NCBI RefSeq assembly: GCF_000271845.1
Contig: NZ_JH719393.1
Location: 248,001-312,000, forward strand
Source: Rhizobium leguminosarum bv. trifolii WSM2297
GTDB taxonomy: Bacteria > Pseudomonadota > Alphaproteobacteria > Rhizobiales > Rhizobiaceae
Direction: 5' to 3'
DNA: 64,000 nt
Shown: positions 27,542 to 37,299 of the stretch, in pieces
Numbering within the stretch: the stretch's first letter is position 1
How the letters are laid out: every line of letters begins with the position of its first letter
Notes under the pieces: generated by a model
What the model was told of the DNA's origin: nothing
What the model saw: only the letters and a program-made list of their open reading frames with translations
The model's database searches: none
Made by a program: the position numbers and the translations under genes

Positions 27542-28036
27542 TCACGAAAGGCTCGAACCGAACTTGTCCCAGCCTTCCTTGATCGTCTCCATCGCGACGT
27601 TCGTCGACGTGTTGGCAACGTGCGGCAGTGTCGAGATGCGCTCGCCGAGAACGCGGCGATAGCGGCCGATATCGCGGGTGCGAATCTTCAGGAGATAGTC
27701 GAACCGGCCGGCGATCATGTGGCACTCTTCGACTTCCTTGATCTTCTTGATGGCGTCGTTGAAGCTTTTCAGCGCAGCCTCACGGGTGTCGGAGAGCTTC
27801 ACCTCGACGAAAGCGATATGGTCGAGCTGCATTTTCGCAGGATTGAGCACGGCCTTGAAGCCTTCGATGTATCCGTCGCTGATCAGCCGCTTGAAGCGGA
27901 TCTGGCAGGGTGTCTTCGAAAGCCCCACGCGCGCCGCGAGATCGGTGATCGACAGCCTGCCGTCCTCGGCGAGCGCCGCGAGAATCTTCCTGTCGAACTG
28001 GTCTAATTCACTAAAGACGTCGATTTCTGTGGCCAT
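27542..28036 (-). CDS. putR: Lrp/AsnC family regulator of proline catabolism (PutR-like)
   Basis: A 164-residue Lrp-type protein: N-terminal HTH (FDRKILAALAEDGRLSITDLA, VGLSKTPCQIRFKRL) and a C-terminal RAM ligand-binding domain. ATG 28036 (MATEIDVF) is the sensible start; the longer frame to 28204 is noncoding upstream. Known PutR proteins of alphaproteobacteria lie divergent from putA and activate it when proline is present. The layout here is the same, with putA 400 bases away. The symbol is based on this context. Confidence 0.85.
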   Translation of the reverse strand: MATEIDVFSELDQFDRKILAALAEDGRLSITDLAARVGLSKTPCQIRFKRLISDGYIEGFKAVLNPAKMQLDHIAFVEVKLSDTREAALKSFNDAIKKIKEVEECHMIAGRFDYLLKIRTRDIGRYRRVLGERISTLPHVANTSTNVAMETIKEGWDKFGSSLS

Positions 28037-28206
28037 CTGAACTCTCAGTGATCGCTTATTAAGTTCATACAGCTTGAAAAGCGCTAAAATCAAGTGAGAT
28101 CGCAATTTACGGCTATGATAGATTATGCGTCGATAGCGGGAGGAAGGCGTGAGCGCCTGGCGCATTGCCGAAATCGGTATCGACGCCGCACCAATGGGGA
28201 TCATGG

Positions 28207-28413
28207 ATGCACGAGAAAAAATCGGATGACGATCAGAAACCCGACCTGCTCGTTCACTACCGGCCGGTGGCGATCAGAGCGGTTGCAGCGGCATTCACCC
28301 TGAAGCGCGACAAGCCGGATGCGCGCCCGCTTCGCGAGACGGAATATTCCGGCCCCGCTTTTATCGATGATGCGCACTGGGACGATGAGCCCGGTGTTCC
28401 ATTTATCCGTTAG
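28207..28413 (+). CDS. Small hypothetical protein upstream of putA
   Basis: A 68-residue frame starting at ATG 28207 with a TGGGGAT box, ending 28 nt before putA. It is Asp/Lys/Arg-rich with a central aliphatic stretch (VAIRAVAAAFTL) and no known motif. Codon use looks coding. It lies on the putA leader, so it may be a small protein co-transcribed with putA. Confidence 0.45.
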   Translation: MHEKKSDDDQKPDLLVHYRPVAIRAVAAAFTLKRDKPDARPLRETEYSGPAFIDDAHWDDEPGVPFIR

Positions 28414-28441
28414 ACGAAACATTGATTGATCAGGAACTCCC

Positions 28442-31400
28442 ATGTTGAACGCAGCGATCGACCCCGCATCCTCCAATGATCCCGCCGATAGGGCGCCGTT
28501 CGCCGGCTTTGCCCCGCCGATCCGGCCGCAATCCGAGCTTCGCCAGGCGATCACGGCGGCCTATCGCCGTCCGGAAACCGAATGCCTGCCGCCGCTCGTG
28601 GCTGCCGCACGCGTCTCCGAGGCGAAGCGCTATGACATTCGCAGCACGGCCCGCACGCTGATCGAGGCGCTGCGCGCCAAGCACAAGGGCACCGGCGTCG
28701 AGGGGCTGGTGCAGGAATATTCGCTCTCCAGCCAGGAGGGCGTGGCGCTCATGTGCCTTGCCGAAGCGCTGCTGCGCATTCCCGATACCGATACCCGCGA
28801 TGCGCTGATCCGCGACAAGATCTCCGAGGGAAACTGGACCTCGCATATCGGCGGCGGCAAATCCATGTTTGTCAACGCCGCCACCTGGGGTCTCGTTGTC
28901 ACCGGCAAGCTGACGTCGACGGTCAACGACCGCAGCCTGTCGGCGGCGCTGACACGGCTGATCGCGCGCGCCGGCGAGCCGGTCATTCGCCGCGGCGTCG
29001 ATATGGCGATGCGCATGATGGGCGAGCAATTCGTCACCGGCGAAACCATCGAAGAGGCGCTGAAACGCGCCCGGCCGCTCGAAGCGCGCGGCTTCCGCTA
29101 TTCCTACGACATGCTGGGCGAGGCCGCGACGACCGCCGCCGACGCTGAACGTTATTTCAAGGACTATGAGAAGGCGATCCATGCCATCGGCAAGGCGTCG
29201 AACGGACGCGGCATCTATGACGGCCCTGGCATTTCGATCAAGCTTTCGGCCCTGCATCCCCGCTATGTGAGGGCACAGGCCGGCCGGGTGATCGGCGAGC
29301 TGCTGCCGAAGGTCAAGGCGCTGGCCGCGCTCGCAAAGTCTTATGACATCGGCCTCAACATCGACGCTGAAGAGGCCGACCGGCTGGAGCTTTCGCTCGA
29401 TCTGCTCGAGGAACTCTGCTTTGCCCCGGATCTCGCCGGCTGGAACGGGCTGGGCTTCGTCGTCCAGGCCTATGGCAAGCGCTGCCCCTTCGTGCTCGAT
29501 TATATCATCGATCTCGCCCGTCGGTCCGGGCGCCGGATCATGCTGCGTCTGGTCAAGGGCGCCTATTGGGATGCGGAGATCAAACGCGCCCAGCTCGACG
29601 GTCTCGACGACTATCCGGTCTATACCCGCAAGATCTATACCGACGTCGCCTACATCGCCTGCGCCCGCAAGCTGCTTGCCGCCCCCGATGCCGTCTTCCC
29701 GCAGTTTGCCAGCCACAACGCGCAGACGCTGGCGACGATCTATCATCTCGCCGGCCCCGATTTCGCCGTCGGCAAATACGAGTTCCAGTGCCTGCACGGC
29801 ATGGGCGAACCGCTCTATGACGAAGTCGTCGGCAAGGAAAAGCTTGACCGGCCCTGCCGCATCTATGCGCCTGTGGGGACACATGAGACGCTGCTTGCCT
29901 ATCTGGTGCGGCGTCTCCTGGAAAACGGCGCCAATTCCTCCTTCGTGCACCGCATCTCCGATCCGAACGTCTCGGTCGAGGCGCTGATCGCCGATCCCGC
30001 CGAAACGGTCGCCGCCATGCCGGTGGTCGGCGCCCCGCACGCGCAGATCGCCGCGCCGAAGGCGCTTTATGGCAGCGCCCGCGCCAATTCCGATGGTCTC
30101 GATCTCTCAAACGAGGCGACCCTCTCCGATCTGGCGCAGGTGCTCGCCGCTTCAGCTGCCAACCCGTGGCATGCGCTTCCCATCCTTGCCGATGGCTCCA
30201 CGGATGGGGTGACACGGGACGTCCTCAATCCCGCCGATCACCGCGATGTCGTCGGCACGGTCACCGAGCTGAAGGTCGAGGACGCCGCCCGCGTCGTTGC
30301 AATGGCGGCCGAATATGCGCCACAATGGGCGGCCGTACCGCCGGCCGAGCGCGCGGCTTGCCTGGAGCGGGCGGGCGACATCATGCAGGCCCGCATCAAG
30401 ACGTTGATGGGCATCATCATGCGCGAGGCCGGCAAATCCGCCGCCAATGCCGTCGGCGAGGTGCGTGAGGCAATCGACTTCCTGCGTTATTACGCCGAAC
30501 AGGCGCGCAAGACCCTCGGGCCGTCGCATGCGCCGCTCGGCCCGATCGTCTGCATCAGCCCGTGGAATTTCCCGCTGGCGATCTTCACCGGGCAGGTTGC
30601 TGCAGCACTCGTGGCCGGCAATCCTGTGCTTGCCAAGCCTGCCGGCGTGACGCCGATCATCGCCTCGGAGAGTGTCAAGATCCTCCACGAGGCGGGCGTG
30701 CCTGTGGGCGCCCTGCAGTTCGTGCCTGGCAGCGGCCGCCTCGGCGCCGGCATGGTGGGCGCCGCGGAAACGGCCGGCGTGATGTTTACCGGCTCGACCG
30801 AAGTTGCCCGGATGATCCAGGCGCAGCTCGCCGAACGGCTGTCTTCGACCGGCAAGCCGATCCCGCTGATTGCCGAAACCGGCGGCCAGAACGGCATGAT
30901 CGTCGACTCCTCGGCTTTGGCCGAACAAGTGGTGGCCGACGTCATTGCCTCGGCTTTCGACAGCGCCGGCCAGCGATGCTCGGCGCTCCGCGTTCTCTGC
31001 CTGCAGGACGATGTCGCCGACCGGACCCTCAACATGCTGAAGGGCGCCTTCCGCGAGCTGACGATCGGCCGCACCGACCGGCTGAGCATCGATGTCGGCC
31101 CCGTCATCAACGACGGCGCCAAGGCGGAGATCGACCAGCATATCGAGCAGATGCGCGGTATGGGCCGCAAGGTCGATCAACTGCCGCTGCCCGAAACTGC
31201 GACAGCCGGCACCTTCGTCCCGCCGACGATCATCGAGATCAAGGCCCTGTCTGATCTGACGCGGGAGATCTTCGGCCCGGTCCTGCATGTCGTCCGCTTC
31301 AAGCGAAACGGGCTCGATCGCCTGATCGACGATATCAACGCATCGGGCTACGGCCTCACCTTCGGGCTTCACACCCGGCTTGACGAAACGATCGCGCATG

Positions 31401-32149
31401 TGACGAGCCGCATCAAGGCCGGCAACCTCTACGTCAACCGTAACATCATCGGCGCCGTCGTCGGCGTGCAGCCTTTCGGTGGCCGCGGCCTGTCGGGCAC
31501 CGGCCCGAAGGCCGGCGGTCCGCTCTATATCGGCCGGCTGGTGCAGCGCGCACCGGTGCCACCGCAGCAGGATTCCGTTCATACCGATCTTGCCCTTCGC
31601 GACTATATCGTCTGGCTCGACAAGAAGGGCTTGCCGGGCGAAGGGGAAGCGGCGCGCGGATATGCGAGCCGTTCGGCGCTTGGGCTCGAACGGGAACTGG
31701 TTGGTCCCGTCGGAGAACTCAATCTCTACGCGCTCCATCCCCGCGGCCGCATTCTTGCCGTGCCGCAGACCGAAAGTGGGCTCTATCGCCAGATCGCCGC
31801 AGCACTGTCGACGGGCAACCACGTCGTTGTCGACGCCGGCTCCCTGCCGAAATCAGTCCTGGCGGATCTCCCGGCGGCTGTTGCCAGCCGGGTTTCCTGG
31901 ACGTCGGATTGGGAAAAGGACGGGCCATTCTCGGGCGCACTGGTCGAAGGGGATCGCGACAGGGTCCTGATCGTCAATCGAAAGATTGCTGCTCTGCCGG
32001 GTCCGCTTCTCCTGGTCCAGGCCGCGACGAGCGAAGAATTGGCGAGCGATCCCGAGGCCTATTGCCTGAACTGGCTGCTGGAGGAGGTGTCGACATCGAT
32101 CAACACCGCGGCTGCCGGCGGCAATGCGAGCCTCATGGCGATCGGCTAA
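28442..32149 (+). CDS. putA: Bifunctional proline dehydrogenase / L-glutamate gamma-semialdehyde dehydrogenase
   Basis: A 1235-residue PutA that oxidises proline to glutamate in two steps. After an N-terminal arm, residues ~150-470 form the FAD-dependent PRODH barrel, and residues ~560-1050 the NAD-dependent aldehyde dehydrogenase, with catalytic C846 (SAGQRCSALR) and the ETGGQNGMIV glutamate segment. A C-terminal ~180-residue domain follows, as in longer rhizobial PutAs. There is no N-terminal ribbon-helix-helix DNA-binding domain, so it does not repress itself as the E. coli enzyme does; PutR does the regulation. It would complete stachydrine degradation if proline is the product. Confidence 0.95.
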   Translation: MLNAAIDPASSNDPADRAPFAGFAPPIRPQSELRQAITAAYRRPETECLPPLVAAARVSEAKRYDIRSTARTLIEALRAKHKGTGVEGLVQEYSLSSQEGVALMCLAEALLRIPDTDTRDALIRDKISEGNWTSHIGGGKSMFVNAATWGLVVTGKLTSTVNDRSLSAALTRLIARAGEPVIRRGVDMAMRMMGEQFVTGETIEEALKRARPLEARGFRYSYDMLGEAATTAADAERYFKDYEKAIHAIGKASNGRGIYDGPGISIKLSALHPRYVRAQAGRVIGELLPKVKALAALAKSYDIGLNIDAEEADRLELSLDLLEELCFAPDLAGWNGLGFVVQAYGKRCPFVLDYIIDLARRSGRRIMLRLVKGAYWDAEIKRAQLDGLDDYPVYTRKIYTDVAYIACARKLLAAPDAVFPQFASHNAQTLATIYHLAGPDFAVGKYEFQCLHGMGEPLYDEVVGKEKLDRPCRIYAPVGTHETLLAYLVRRLLENGANSSFVHRISDPNVSVEALIADPAETVAAMPVVGAPHAQIAAPKALYGSARANSDGLDLSNEATLSDLAQVLAASAANPWHALPILADGSTDGVTRDVLNPADHRDVVGTVTELKVEDAARVVAMAAEYAPQWAAVPPAERAACLERAGDIMQARIKTLMGIIMREAGKSAANAVGEVREAIDFLRYYAEQARKTLGPSHAPLGPIVCISPWNFPLAIFTGQVAAALVAGNPVLAKPAGVTPIIASESVKILHEAGVPVGALQFVPGSGRLGAGMVGAAETAGVMFTGSTEVARMIQAQLAERLSSTGKPIPLIAETGGQNGMIVDSSALAEQVVADVIASAFDSAGQRCSALRVLCLQDDVADRTLNMLKGAFRELTIGRTDRLSIDVGPVINDGAKAEIDQHIEQMRGMGRKVDQLPLPETATAGTFVPPTIIEIKALSDLTREIFGPVLHVVRFKRNGLDRLIDDINASGYGLTFGLHTRLDETIAHVTSRIKAGNLYVNRNIIGAVVGVQPFGGRGLSGTGPKAGGPLYIGRLVQRAPVPPQQDSVHTDLALRDYIVWLDKKGLPGEGEAARGYASRSALGLERELVGPVGELNLYALHPRGRILAVPQTESGLYRQIAAALSTGNHVVVDAGSLPKSVLADLPAAVASRVSWTSDWEKDGPFSGALVEGDRDRVLIVNRKIAALPGPLLLVQAATSEELASDPEAYCLNWLLEEVSTSINTAAAGGNASLMAIG

Positions 32150-32460
32150 TTGATAGGCCGAGGCCAAAGATACGATCCCTCCGGGCCAATGACCCAGGCT
32201 GCCAACTTCTTTTCGTCATGCTCGGGCTTGTCTCGAGCATTTGCGACCGACCGACAAGGCGGCAGATCCTCGGTACAAGGCCGGGCGTGATGCTGAGTAA
32301 ATAGCGACCTTTGTCAGCAGACCTGAGAATCCAGAAAATGCGGTGTCTCGGTCACGGTTCCGATGGCTCTGAATGAACTCGACACCATTGACCATTTTTT
32401 TAGCAGTTGCAGCTATCGTCGCGCCATCAGGCGTGACCATTCCTGGGGGGCGGGGTTCTT
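32150..32460. other. Intergenic region between putA and the chemoreceptor
   Basis: About 310 bases with no supported gene. The only frames are short. The right end holds a strong G-rich ribosome-binding site (GGGGGGCGGGG) eight to nine bases before the receptor ATG. The receptor promoter presumably lies here; no clear -35/-10 pair was identified. Confidence 0.5.
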
Positions 32461-35001
32461 ATGGCGTTGATTGATCGACTGCTGCAGCGTATGCGGATCG
32501 TGACGAAGGTGCTCTTTTTCGTGGTGCCGCTGATCGTCCTCATCGCCGGCATCGGGCTTTTCGGCTATTTCACCGCCGGTACGCTCAAAGGCCAGATGAC
32601 ACTGACGCGGCAGACGATCGACGCCCTTTCCAGTTTCCAGCAACTGCGCTCTTCGCTGACGGCCTTTACCGATCTTCCGGCGGCTACCACGCGCGATCGG
32701 CTGGTTGCCAGCATCTCCGATCAGGAGAAAGGTGCCGCAACGCTCGACGCGATGCTGATCGATCCCGCCCAAAAACAGCAGATCGCCGTGGTGCGCGAAC
32801 TCGGGGCTAAGATGCAGAGCGGCGCCGATACGCTTTGGGCTGTGTCGCAGGAGCGCGCCAATACCGAACAGGCAATCGACGATGCCGTGACCCAGTTGTT
32901 CAAGGAAAGCCAGACCGCCCGCAAGCAGCTCGACGTTCTCCAGGATCAGGCGAACGGAAAAGAGGCCTTCGTCCGGGCGTTGCTCCTCGATGCCTCCGTC
33001 TACAAGAATCTCGCGCAGCGCGTTGCAAAGTTGCGCAAGGCAACGGCGCAGGCAACTGCCCCCGCCGATATCGCCGGCGCTCTCGGCAGTCTCCTGCCGC
33101 CGCTCGTCAAGGAGGTCGGCGGGAGCGCCGCACTCGCCTCCGACAAGGCCCAGACCCAGATTGCCGCGCTGAAGCCGGTATTGGACAAGCTCGCCGCGAT
33201 GGCGAAGGACAGCGCCAACCTGACGCTCGACGGCTACGCGCCTGTCGACCAGGACCTGCAGGGCTTCGAGGAGAAGTTTGGGAAGCTTGCCTCAGGGAAT
33301 GCGGATACTGCGATCGAGCGTTTCGTCGGCATGGATGCAAGCATATCAACGTTTCGCTCGATGGTGGCGATCGTCAATACCGCGTTCAAATCGATTGACG
33401 ATCTGCGCCTGCACTTAAGCGAATTGAACAGGCGGGTCGACGCCGAGGCGCGGGATGCCGTTCTCGCGGATCTCAAGGCGCTGCGCGAAAGCGCTGGCCA
33501 GCTCGTACCCTTGAGCGGAAAAAACGCCGCCTTGCAGGATCTTGCCAAGAAGATCGAGCCGTCGCTGGCCTCGATCGAAAAGGACAGTTCGCTTCTGATA
33601 TCGATCGCCGACCAGTGGCGCGCGGACAAGGAGGCGGCGACCGCACTTGTGGCCGACGCAAGCCACACGCTCGAACAGTTCGTCAGCACGGCGCAGGAGA
33701 GCGGCAAGGAAATCAGCCAGCGTTCGGCGACGATGTCGCTTGCGGCAATGATTGCGGGCACGGTGCTTGCGATCATCGGCGGTCTCATGCTGATCGAAAC
33801 CCTGCGCGCACCGCTGAAGCGGATCACCCAGACGATGATGAGACTTGCCGACGGCGATCTGAACATATCCATCGGCGACGGCAAGCGCGGCGACGAGATC
33901 GGCGACATGATCCGATCGGTGACCGTCTTCCGCGACCAGGCGCTGGAGAAGACCAGGCTGGAAGAGCTTGCCGAAACAAACAGGGCGCGGGACGAACGGG
34001 AGCAGGCCCGCCGCGCGGCCGAGCAGGCGCGCATCGAGGCGGAACAGAGCGAGGCTTTGAACGCGCTGTCCGACATGCTCGGCAAGCTCGCCAGCGGCAA
34101 TCTCGCTGCAGAGATGAGCGAGGATCTGGCGGCAGATTATGTCGCGATGGCACGCACCTACAATCACGCCATCGACGCGTTGCGCCTGACGCTCGCCGAG
34201 GTTCGCAACACGACCTACGAGATCGCCGAGGGCAGCACCAATCTTTCGGGCGCGGCCGACGACCTGGCTCGCCGAACGGAGCAGCAGGCTGCGGCTCTCG
34301 AAGACAGTTCGCGCGTGCTCGGCGAACTCACAGCCAGCGTGCGGACGACGGCCGAAAATGCGAACCAGACGTCGCGTTCGGTCGCCGAAGCGCACCGCCA
34401 GGCCGAGCATTCCGCAGCCGTCGTCGCCAAGGCCGTCGACGCCATGGGCGCCATCAACCGATCGTCCGAAAAGGTCAGCAGCATCATCGGTGTGATCGAC
34501 GAGATCGCCTTCCAGACCAATCTTCTTGCCCTCAATGCGGGCGTGGAAGCGGCGCGCGCAGGGGAGGCCGGCAGAGGTTTTGCCGTGGTTGCTCAGGAGG
34601 TTCGCGAGCTTGCCCAGCGTTGCGCCAAGGCTGCCCGCGAGATCAAGGAGCTGATCTCCAACAGCGCATCGCAGGTCGGCACGGGCGTCAAGCTCGTCGA
34701 GGAGACCGGTGAGGCGCTTTCGGCGATCATGGAGCACTTCACCTCGATCAACGGGCTGGTGCAGGTCATCTCGTCCGCCACGACAACGCAGTACAAGGGC
34801 ATCGACGAGGTGAACAACGCCGTTCGCGACGTCGAGCACATCACCCAGCACAATGCCGCCATGGTGGAGGAAAACACCGCGGAAATTCACCGGCTTCGGC
34901 AGCAGGTGGAACTATTGAACGAAAGAATTTCCCACTTTCAAACTGCCGACGGCCGCAGGACTTCGCCTGCCAGCATCCTGCGGATGGCCGTGGGCTCCTG
35001 A
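32461..35001 (+). CDS. Methyl-accepting chemotaxis protein with large helical sensor domain
   Basis: An 846-residue transmembrane receptor. TM1 is at residues ~14-38. The ~380-residue periplasmic region is mainly helical (Leu/Ala/Lys-rich, HBM-like). TM2 is at ~421-445, HAMP at ~446-500, and a second HAMP-like stretch at ~535-575. The cytoplasmic signalling helix carries the tip EIAFQTNLLALNAGVEAARAG at ~680-700. No CheR-binding pentapeptide is at the C-terminus (ends ILRMAVGS). Rhizobial receptors of this kind can sense amino acids or quaternary amines. The neighbouring putA and betaine genes make proline/betaine taxis the leading guess. Confidence 0.92.
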   Translation: MALIDRLLQRMRIVTKVLFFVVPLIVLIAGIGLFGYFTAGTLKGQMTLTRQTIDALSSFQQLRSSLTAFTDLPAATTRDRLVASISDQEKGAATLDAMLIDPAQKQQIAVVRELGAKMQSGADTLWAVSQERANTEQAIDDAVTQLFKESQTARKQLDVLQDQANGKEAFVRALLLDASVYKNLAQRVAKLRKATAQATAPADIAGALGSLLPPLVKEVGGSAALASDKAQTQIAALKPVLDKLAAMAKDSANLTLDGYAPVDQDLQGFEEKFGKLASGNADTAIERFVGMDASISTFRSMVAIVNTAFKSIDDLRLHLSELNRRVDAEARDAVLADLKALRESAGQLVPLSGKNAALQDLAKKIEPSLASIEKDSSLLISIADQWRADKEAATALVADASHTLEQFVSTAQESGKEISQRSATMSLAAMIAGTVLAIIGGLMLIETLRAPLKRITQTMMRLADGDLNISIGDGKRGDEIGDMIRSVTVFRDQALEKTRLEELAETNRARDEREQARRAAEQARIEAEQSEALNALSDMLGKLASGNLAAEMSEDLAADYVAMARTYNHAIDALRLTLAEVRNTTYEIAEGSTNLSGAADDLARRTEQQAAALEDSSRVLGELTASVRTTAENANQTSRSVAEAHRQAEHSAAVVAKAVDAMGAINRSSEKVSSIIGVIDEIAFQTNLLALNAGVEAARAGEAGRGFAVVAQEVRELAQRCAKAAREIKELISNSASQVGTGVKLVEETGEALSAIMEHFTSINGLVQVISSATTTQYKGIDEVNNAVRDVEHITQHNAAMVEENTAEIHRLRQQVELLNERISHFQTADGRRTSPASILRMAVGS

Positions 35002-35065
35002 CGGGGTTCGTTCGGAGAGCTTCCCAATGGTGATCAAGCGTCGTCGACCCTGACCGGTCGAGGTG

Positions 35066-35773
35066 TCATGTTGCCCTCGACCGCACCTGGTCCTTTCGCT
35101 GCCCCAAACGCCGTTTCACGTTTTCGATCCCAAGGACCGGGCTTGTTAGAACTGGAAGACTGTGGTCCATGCCCTTTACTGCACGAGCCATCGAAGCCTG
35201 CGCAAAAACGATCACATCGACCTTCTGCGACAGCTCTTCAAGCGCTTGGCGGATTTGCGCGTCATGCGCTTCGACGTTCCCGTCGGGGAGGAATTGAAAC
35301 GCTCCCTGAACAAGCACCTCGTCGATCACTACATTTTTGCCCGCCTCGCATGCCTGGCGCTTCAGCAGATCCACCGTCGGCACCAGTGTCGTGGATAATG
35401 TCGCCAGGACGCCGATGCGGTTACCATGCTCGACAGCGGCTTTGGCCATGCCTTCGTCAATACGGAACAGCGGCACAGGGCAAAGCGGTGCAATTGCATC
35501 GACCGCCGGTCCAAGCGTTGAGCATGTGACGACAATCGCATCTGCCCCGGCGTCGACTGCCGACCATACGTAGGTAGCGAGCCTTCGTTTCGTCAGATGG
35601 GATAGCGATCCGCGCTCAATGGTGCTTCTCAGTAGGCTCTCGTCGAGGATCGCGAACGGCTTCCAGTCGGGCAAATGTTCTGTAGCGAGGGCCCCGAATT
35701 CGGAAACAAGGCCTGAAACTGTATGGATGAACGCCAGCTTTCTGGCGGAAGCGCTCGTAGATTGAATCGACAT
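35066..35773 (-). CDS. Aspartate/glutamate racemase family protein
   Basis: About 235 residues of the Asp/Glu/hydantoin racemase superfamily. The first catalytic-type Cys is at residue 84 (VVTCSTLGPAVD). At the site of the second Cys the protein has Ala (FAQASMARA, A193), so classical two-base racemisation is doubtful; maleate isomerase- or decarboxylase-like chemistry is possible. Start ATG 35773 (MSIQSTS), preceded by GGAA; the frame to 35851 has no site. It lies between the MCP gene (convergent) and an FAD oxidoreductase on the same strand. Confidence 0.75.
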   Translation of the reverse strand: MSIQSTSASARKLAFIHTVSGLVSEFGALATEHLPDWKPFAILDESLLRSTIERGSLSHLTKRRLATYVWSAVDAGADAIVVTCSTLGPAVDAIAPLCPVPLFRIDEGMAKAAVEHGNRIGVLATLSTTLVPTVDLLKRQACEAGKNVVIDEVLVQGAFQFLPDGNVEAHDAQIRQALEELSQKVDVIVFAQASMARAVKGMDHSLPVLTSPVLGIENVKRRLGQRKDQVRSRAT

Positions 35774-35885
35774 GTGATTTCCATCGAGTTGCGGGGGAAT
35801 CGGCCGACATCGTGATCCGTGATTTGAAGGATCCGCGGCAGCTAGGAACATCGCGGATCATCCAACGCCGCTCGGCTACATCGCA

Positions 35886-37211
35886 TCAGATCGCGCCAAC
35901 TTCAATTTTCGATTTGTCCGCGAAGCGCGACAGGCGGAATGGGGTCGGATCGACGATTGCCCTGTCGCCGGCGACCAAATCCGCTGCCAGATGGCCTATG
36001 CCAGGGCCGGCGCCGAAGCCGTGTCCGGAACAACCTGCGGCGACGAACACGCCGTCGATGCTGCCCACCGGAGAAATCGCGGGTATGGCATCCGGGGTGG
36101 AGTCGACATATCCGCCCCAAGCAGACACGACGCCGGCATCGGCGACGGCGGGCAGCAGGGCTTTTATCCGCGCCATTATGGTTGCCGTCGTCCGAATGTC
36201 CGGAGCAGGATCGAGTACGCGAATGCGTTCGAAGGGGGTCGGCCTGTCAAGATGCCAGCGACCGAGTGCTTCCGGACCTTGGAAAAACGAGCGGCCTATG
36301 CCGATCTCGACGGCCTTCCGCCGTTTGATGAACATCGGCAGAAACGGGCGAGCATAGCGAATGCTCTGCGGCGTGAGCTCGAGCGTCGCCCTGCCGCTGA
36401 CGGCTATCGTGTAGCTGCCATCGGTCCGGCGCGTCAGGGCACAGTCGGACGTATAGATTGCTCCGCCAAAATCCGGTGCAGGGCCGGTCCGCAGTGCGGT
36501 CTGACGGACACTGGCCTGCGGCAGGGAAACCGCATGCATGCGCAGAAAAGCAGAAGCCCAGGCACCGGCGGCACATAGTACCCGGCTGGTGCGGATAAGG
36601 CCCTTCTCGGTGACGACGCCGCTCACTTGACCATTGGTGATATCCAGGCCGCGCGCCGCGCAGTTCTGATGAATGGTCGCGCCATGTTTGCGCGCCCCCT
36701 CGGCTATCCGAGGAGCGGCGAGCCAGGGCTCGGCCTTGCCGTCGTCGGCCGCGTGGACGCCGCCCAGCCATTTGCGGCCGCCGGCCGCTGGAACGGCGGC
36801 AGCGGCCTCGCTGGCGGTAAGCATTCGCGTATTGACGTCAAACCGTCGGGCAACCTCGCGCCAACGGTCCCATTCAGCGAGCTGCTTGGGATCAGCAGTG
36901 GCATAAAGGAGCCCGCAACGGCGAAAGCCAAGGTCATGCCCGATCTCTGTGGTCAGCTCTTCCCATAGCCGCAGCGCCAGATTGGCAAGCGGTAGCTCAC
37001 GCTCATCCCGGTTCTGTTGACGGCACCAGCCCCAGTTCCGGCTCGACTGTTCGCAGCCGACATAACCCTTTTCGATAAGCGTCACTGAGAGGCCGCGACG
37101 TGCCAAGAAATAGGCTGCGCTGGCGCCAACAATCCCGCCACCGATCACGACGACATCTGATGATTTGGGTAGAGTTTCATCGCTGCTGATGGTGTGGATC
37201 AAAGGGGACAT
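35886..37211 (-). CDS. FAD-dependent oxidoreductase (DAO family), paralogue 1
   Basis: A 441-residue D-amino-acid-oxidase-type flavoprotein. The N-terminal FAD motif (VVVIGGGIVGASAAYFLARRG) is followed by the subfamily box SSRNWGWCRQQNRDERELP. The C-terminal FAD contact is near AAGCSGHGFGAGPGIGHL. Such enzymes oxidise secondary or tertiary amines or amino acids, producing imine and H2O2 or reduced acceptor. It clearly resembles the gene at 39091-40416, with nearly identical length. Neighbours (racemase, aldehyde dehydrogenase, peptide-type ABC importer) suggest degradation of an amino-acid-like amine. Confidence 0.85.
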   Translation of the reverse strand: MSPLIHTISSDETLPKSSDVVVIGGGIVGASAAYFLARRGLSVTLIEKGYVGCEQSSRNWGWCRQQNRDERELPLANLALRLWEELTTEIGHDLGFRRCGLLYATADPKQLAEWDRWREVARRFDVNTRMLTASEAAAAVPAAGGRKWLGGVHAADDGKAEPWLAAPRIAEGARKHGATIHQNCAARGLDITNGQVSGVVTEKGLIRTSRVLCAAGAWASAFLRMHAVSLPQASVRQTALRTGPAPDFGGAIYTSDCALTRRTDGSYTIAVSGRATLELTPQSIRYARPFLPMFIKRRKAVEIGIGRSFFQGPEALGRWHLDRPTPFERIRVLDPAPDIRTTATIMARIKALLPAVADAGVVSAWGGYVDSTPDAIPAISPVGSIDGVFVAAGCSGHGFGAGPGIGHLAADLVAGDRAIVDPTPFRLSRFADKSKIEVGAI

Positions 37212-37299
37212 GGCGGCCTCGACGTGAATGATAGCTGGCAGTATCGGGGAGGGGGCACGGCAGAATGCACTGGTTGCAGCGGATTCTCCGTATTTTGCA

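Noticed and set aside
30152..31822. A 556-codon minus-strand frame, and a similar one at 28430-30040
   Set aside because: Both are antisense to putA, which is unambiguous.
33415..34890. A 491-codon minus-strand frame
   Set aside because: Antisense to the chemoreceptor; Arg/Asp/Gly/His-rich shadow.
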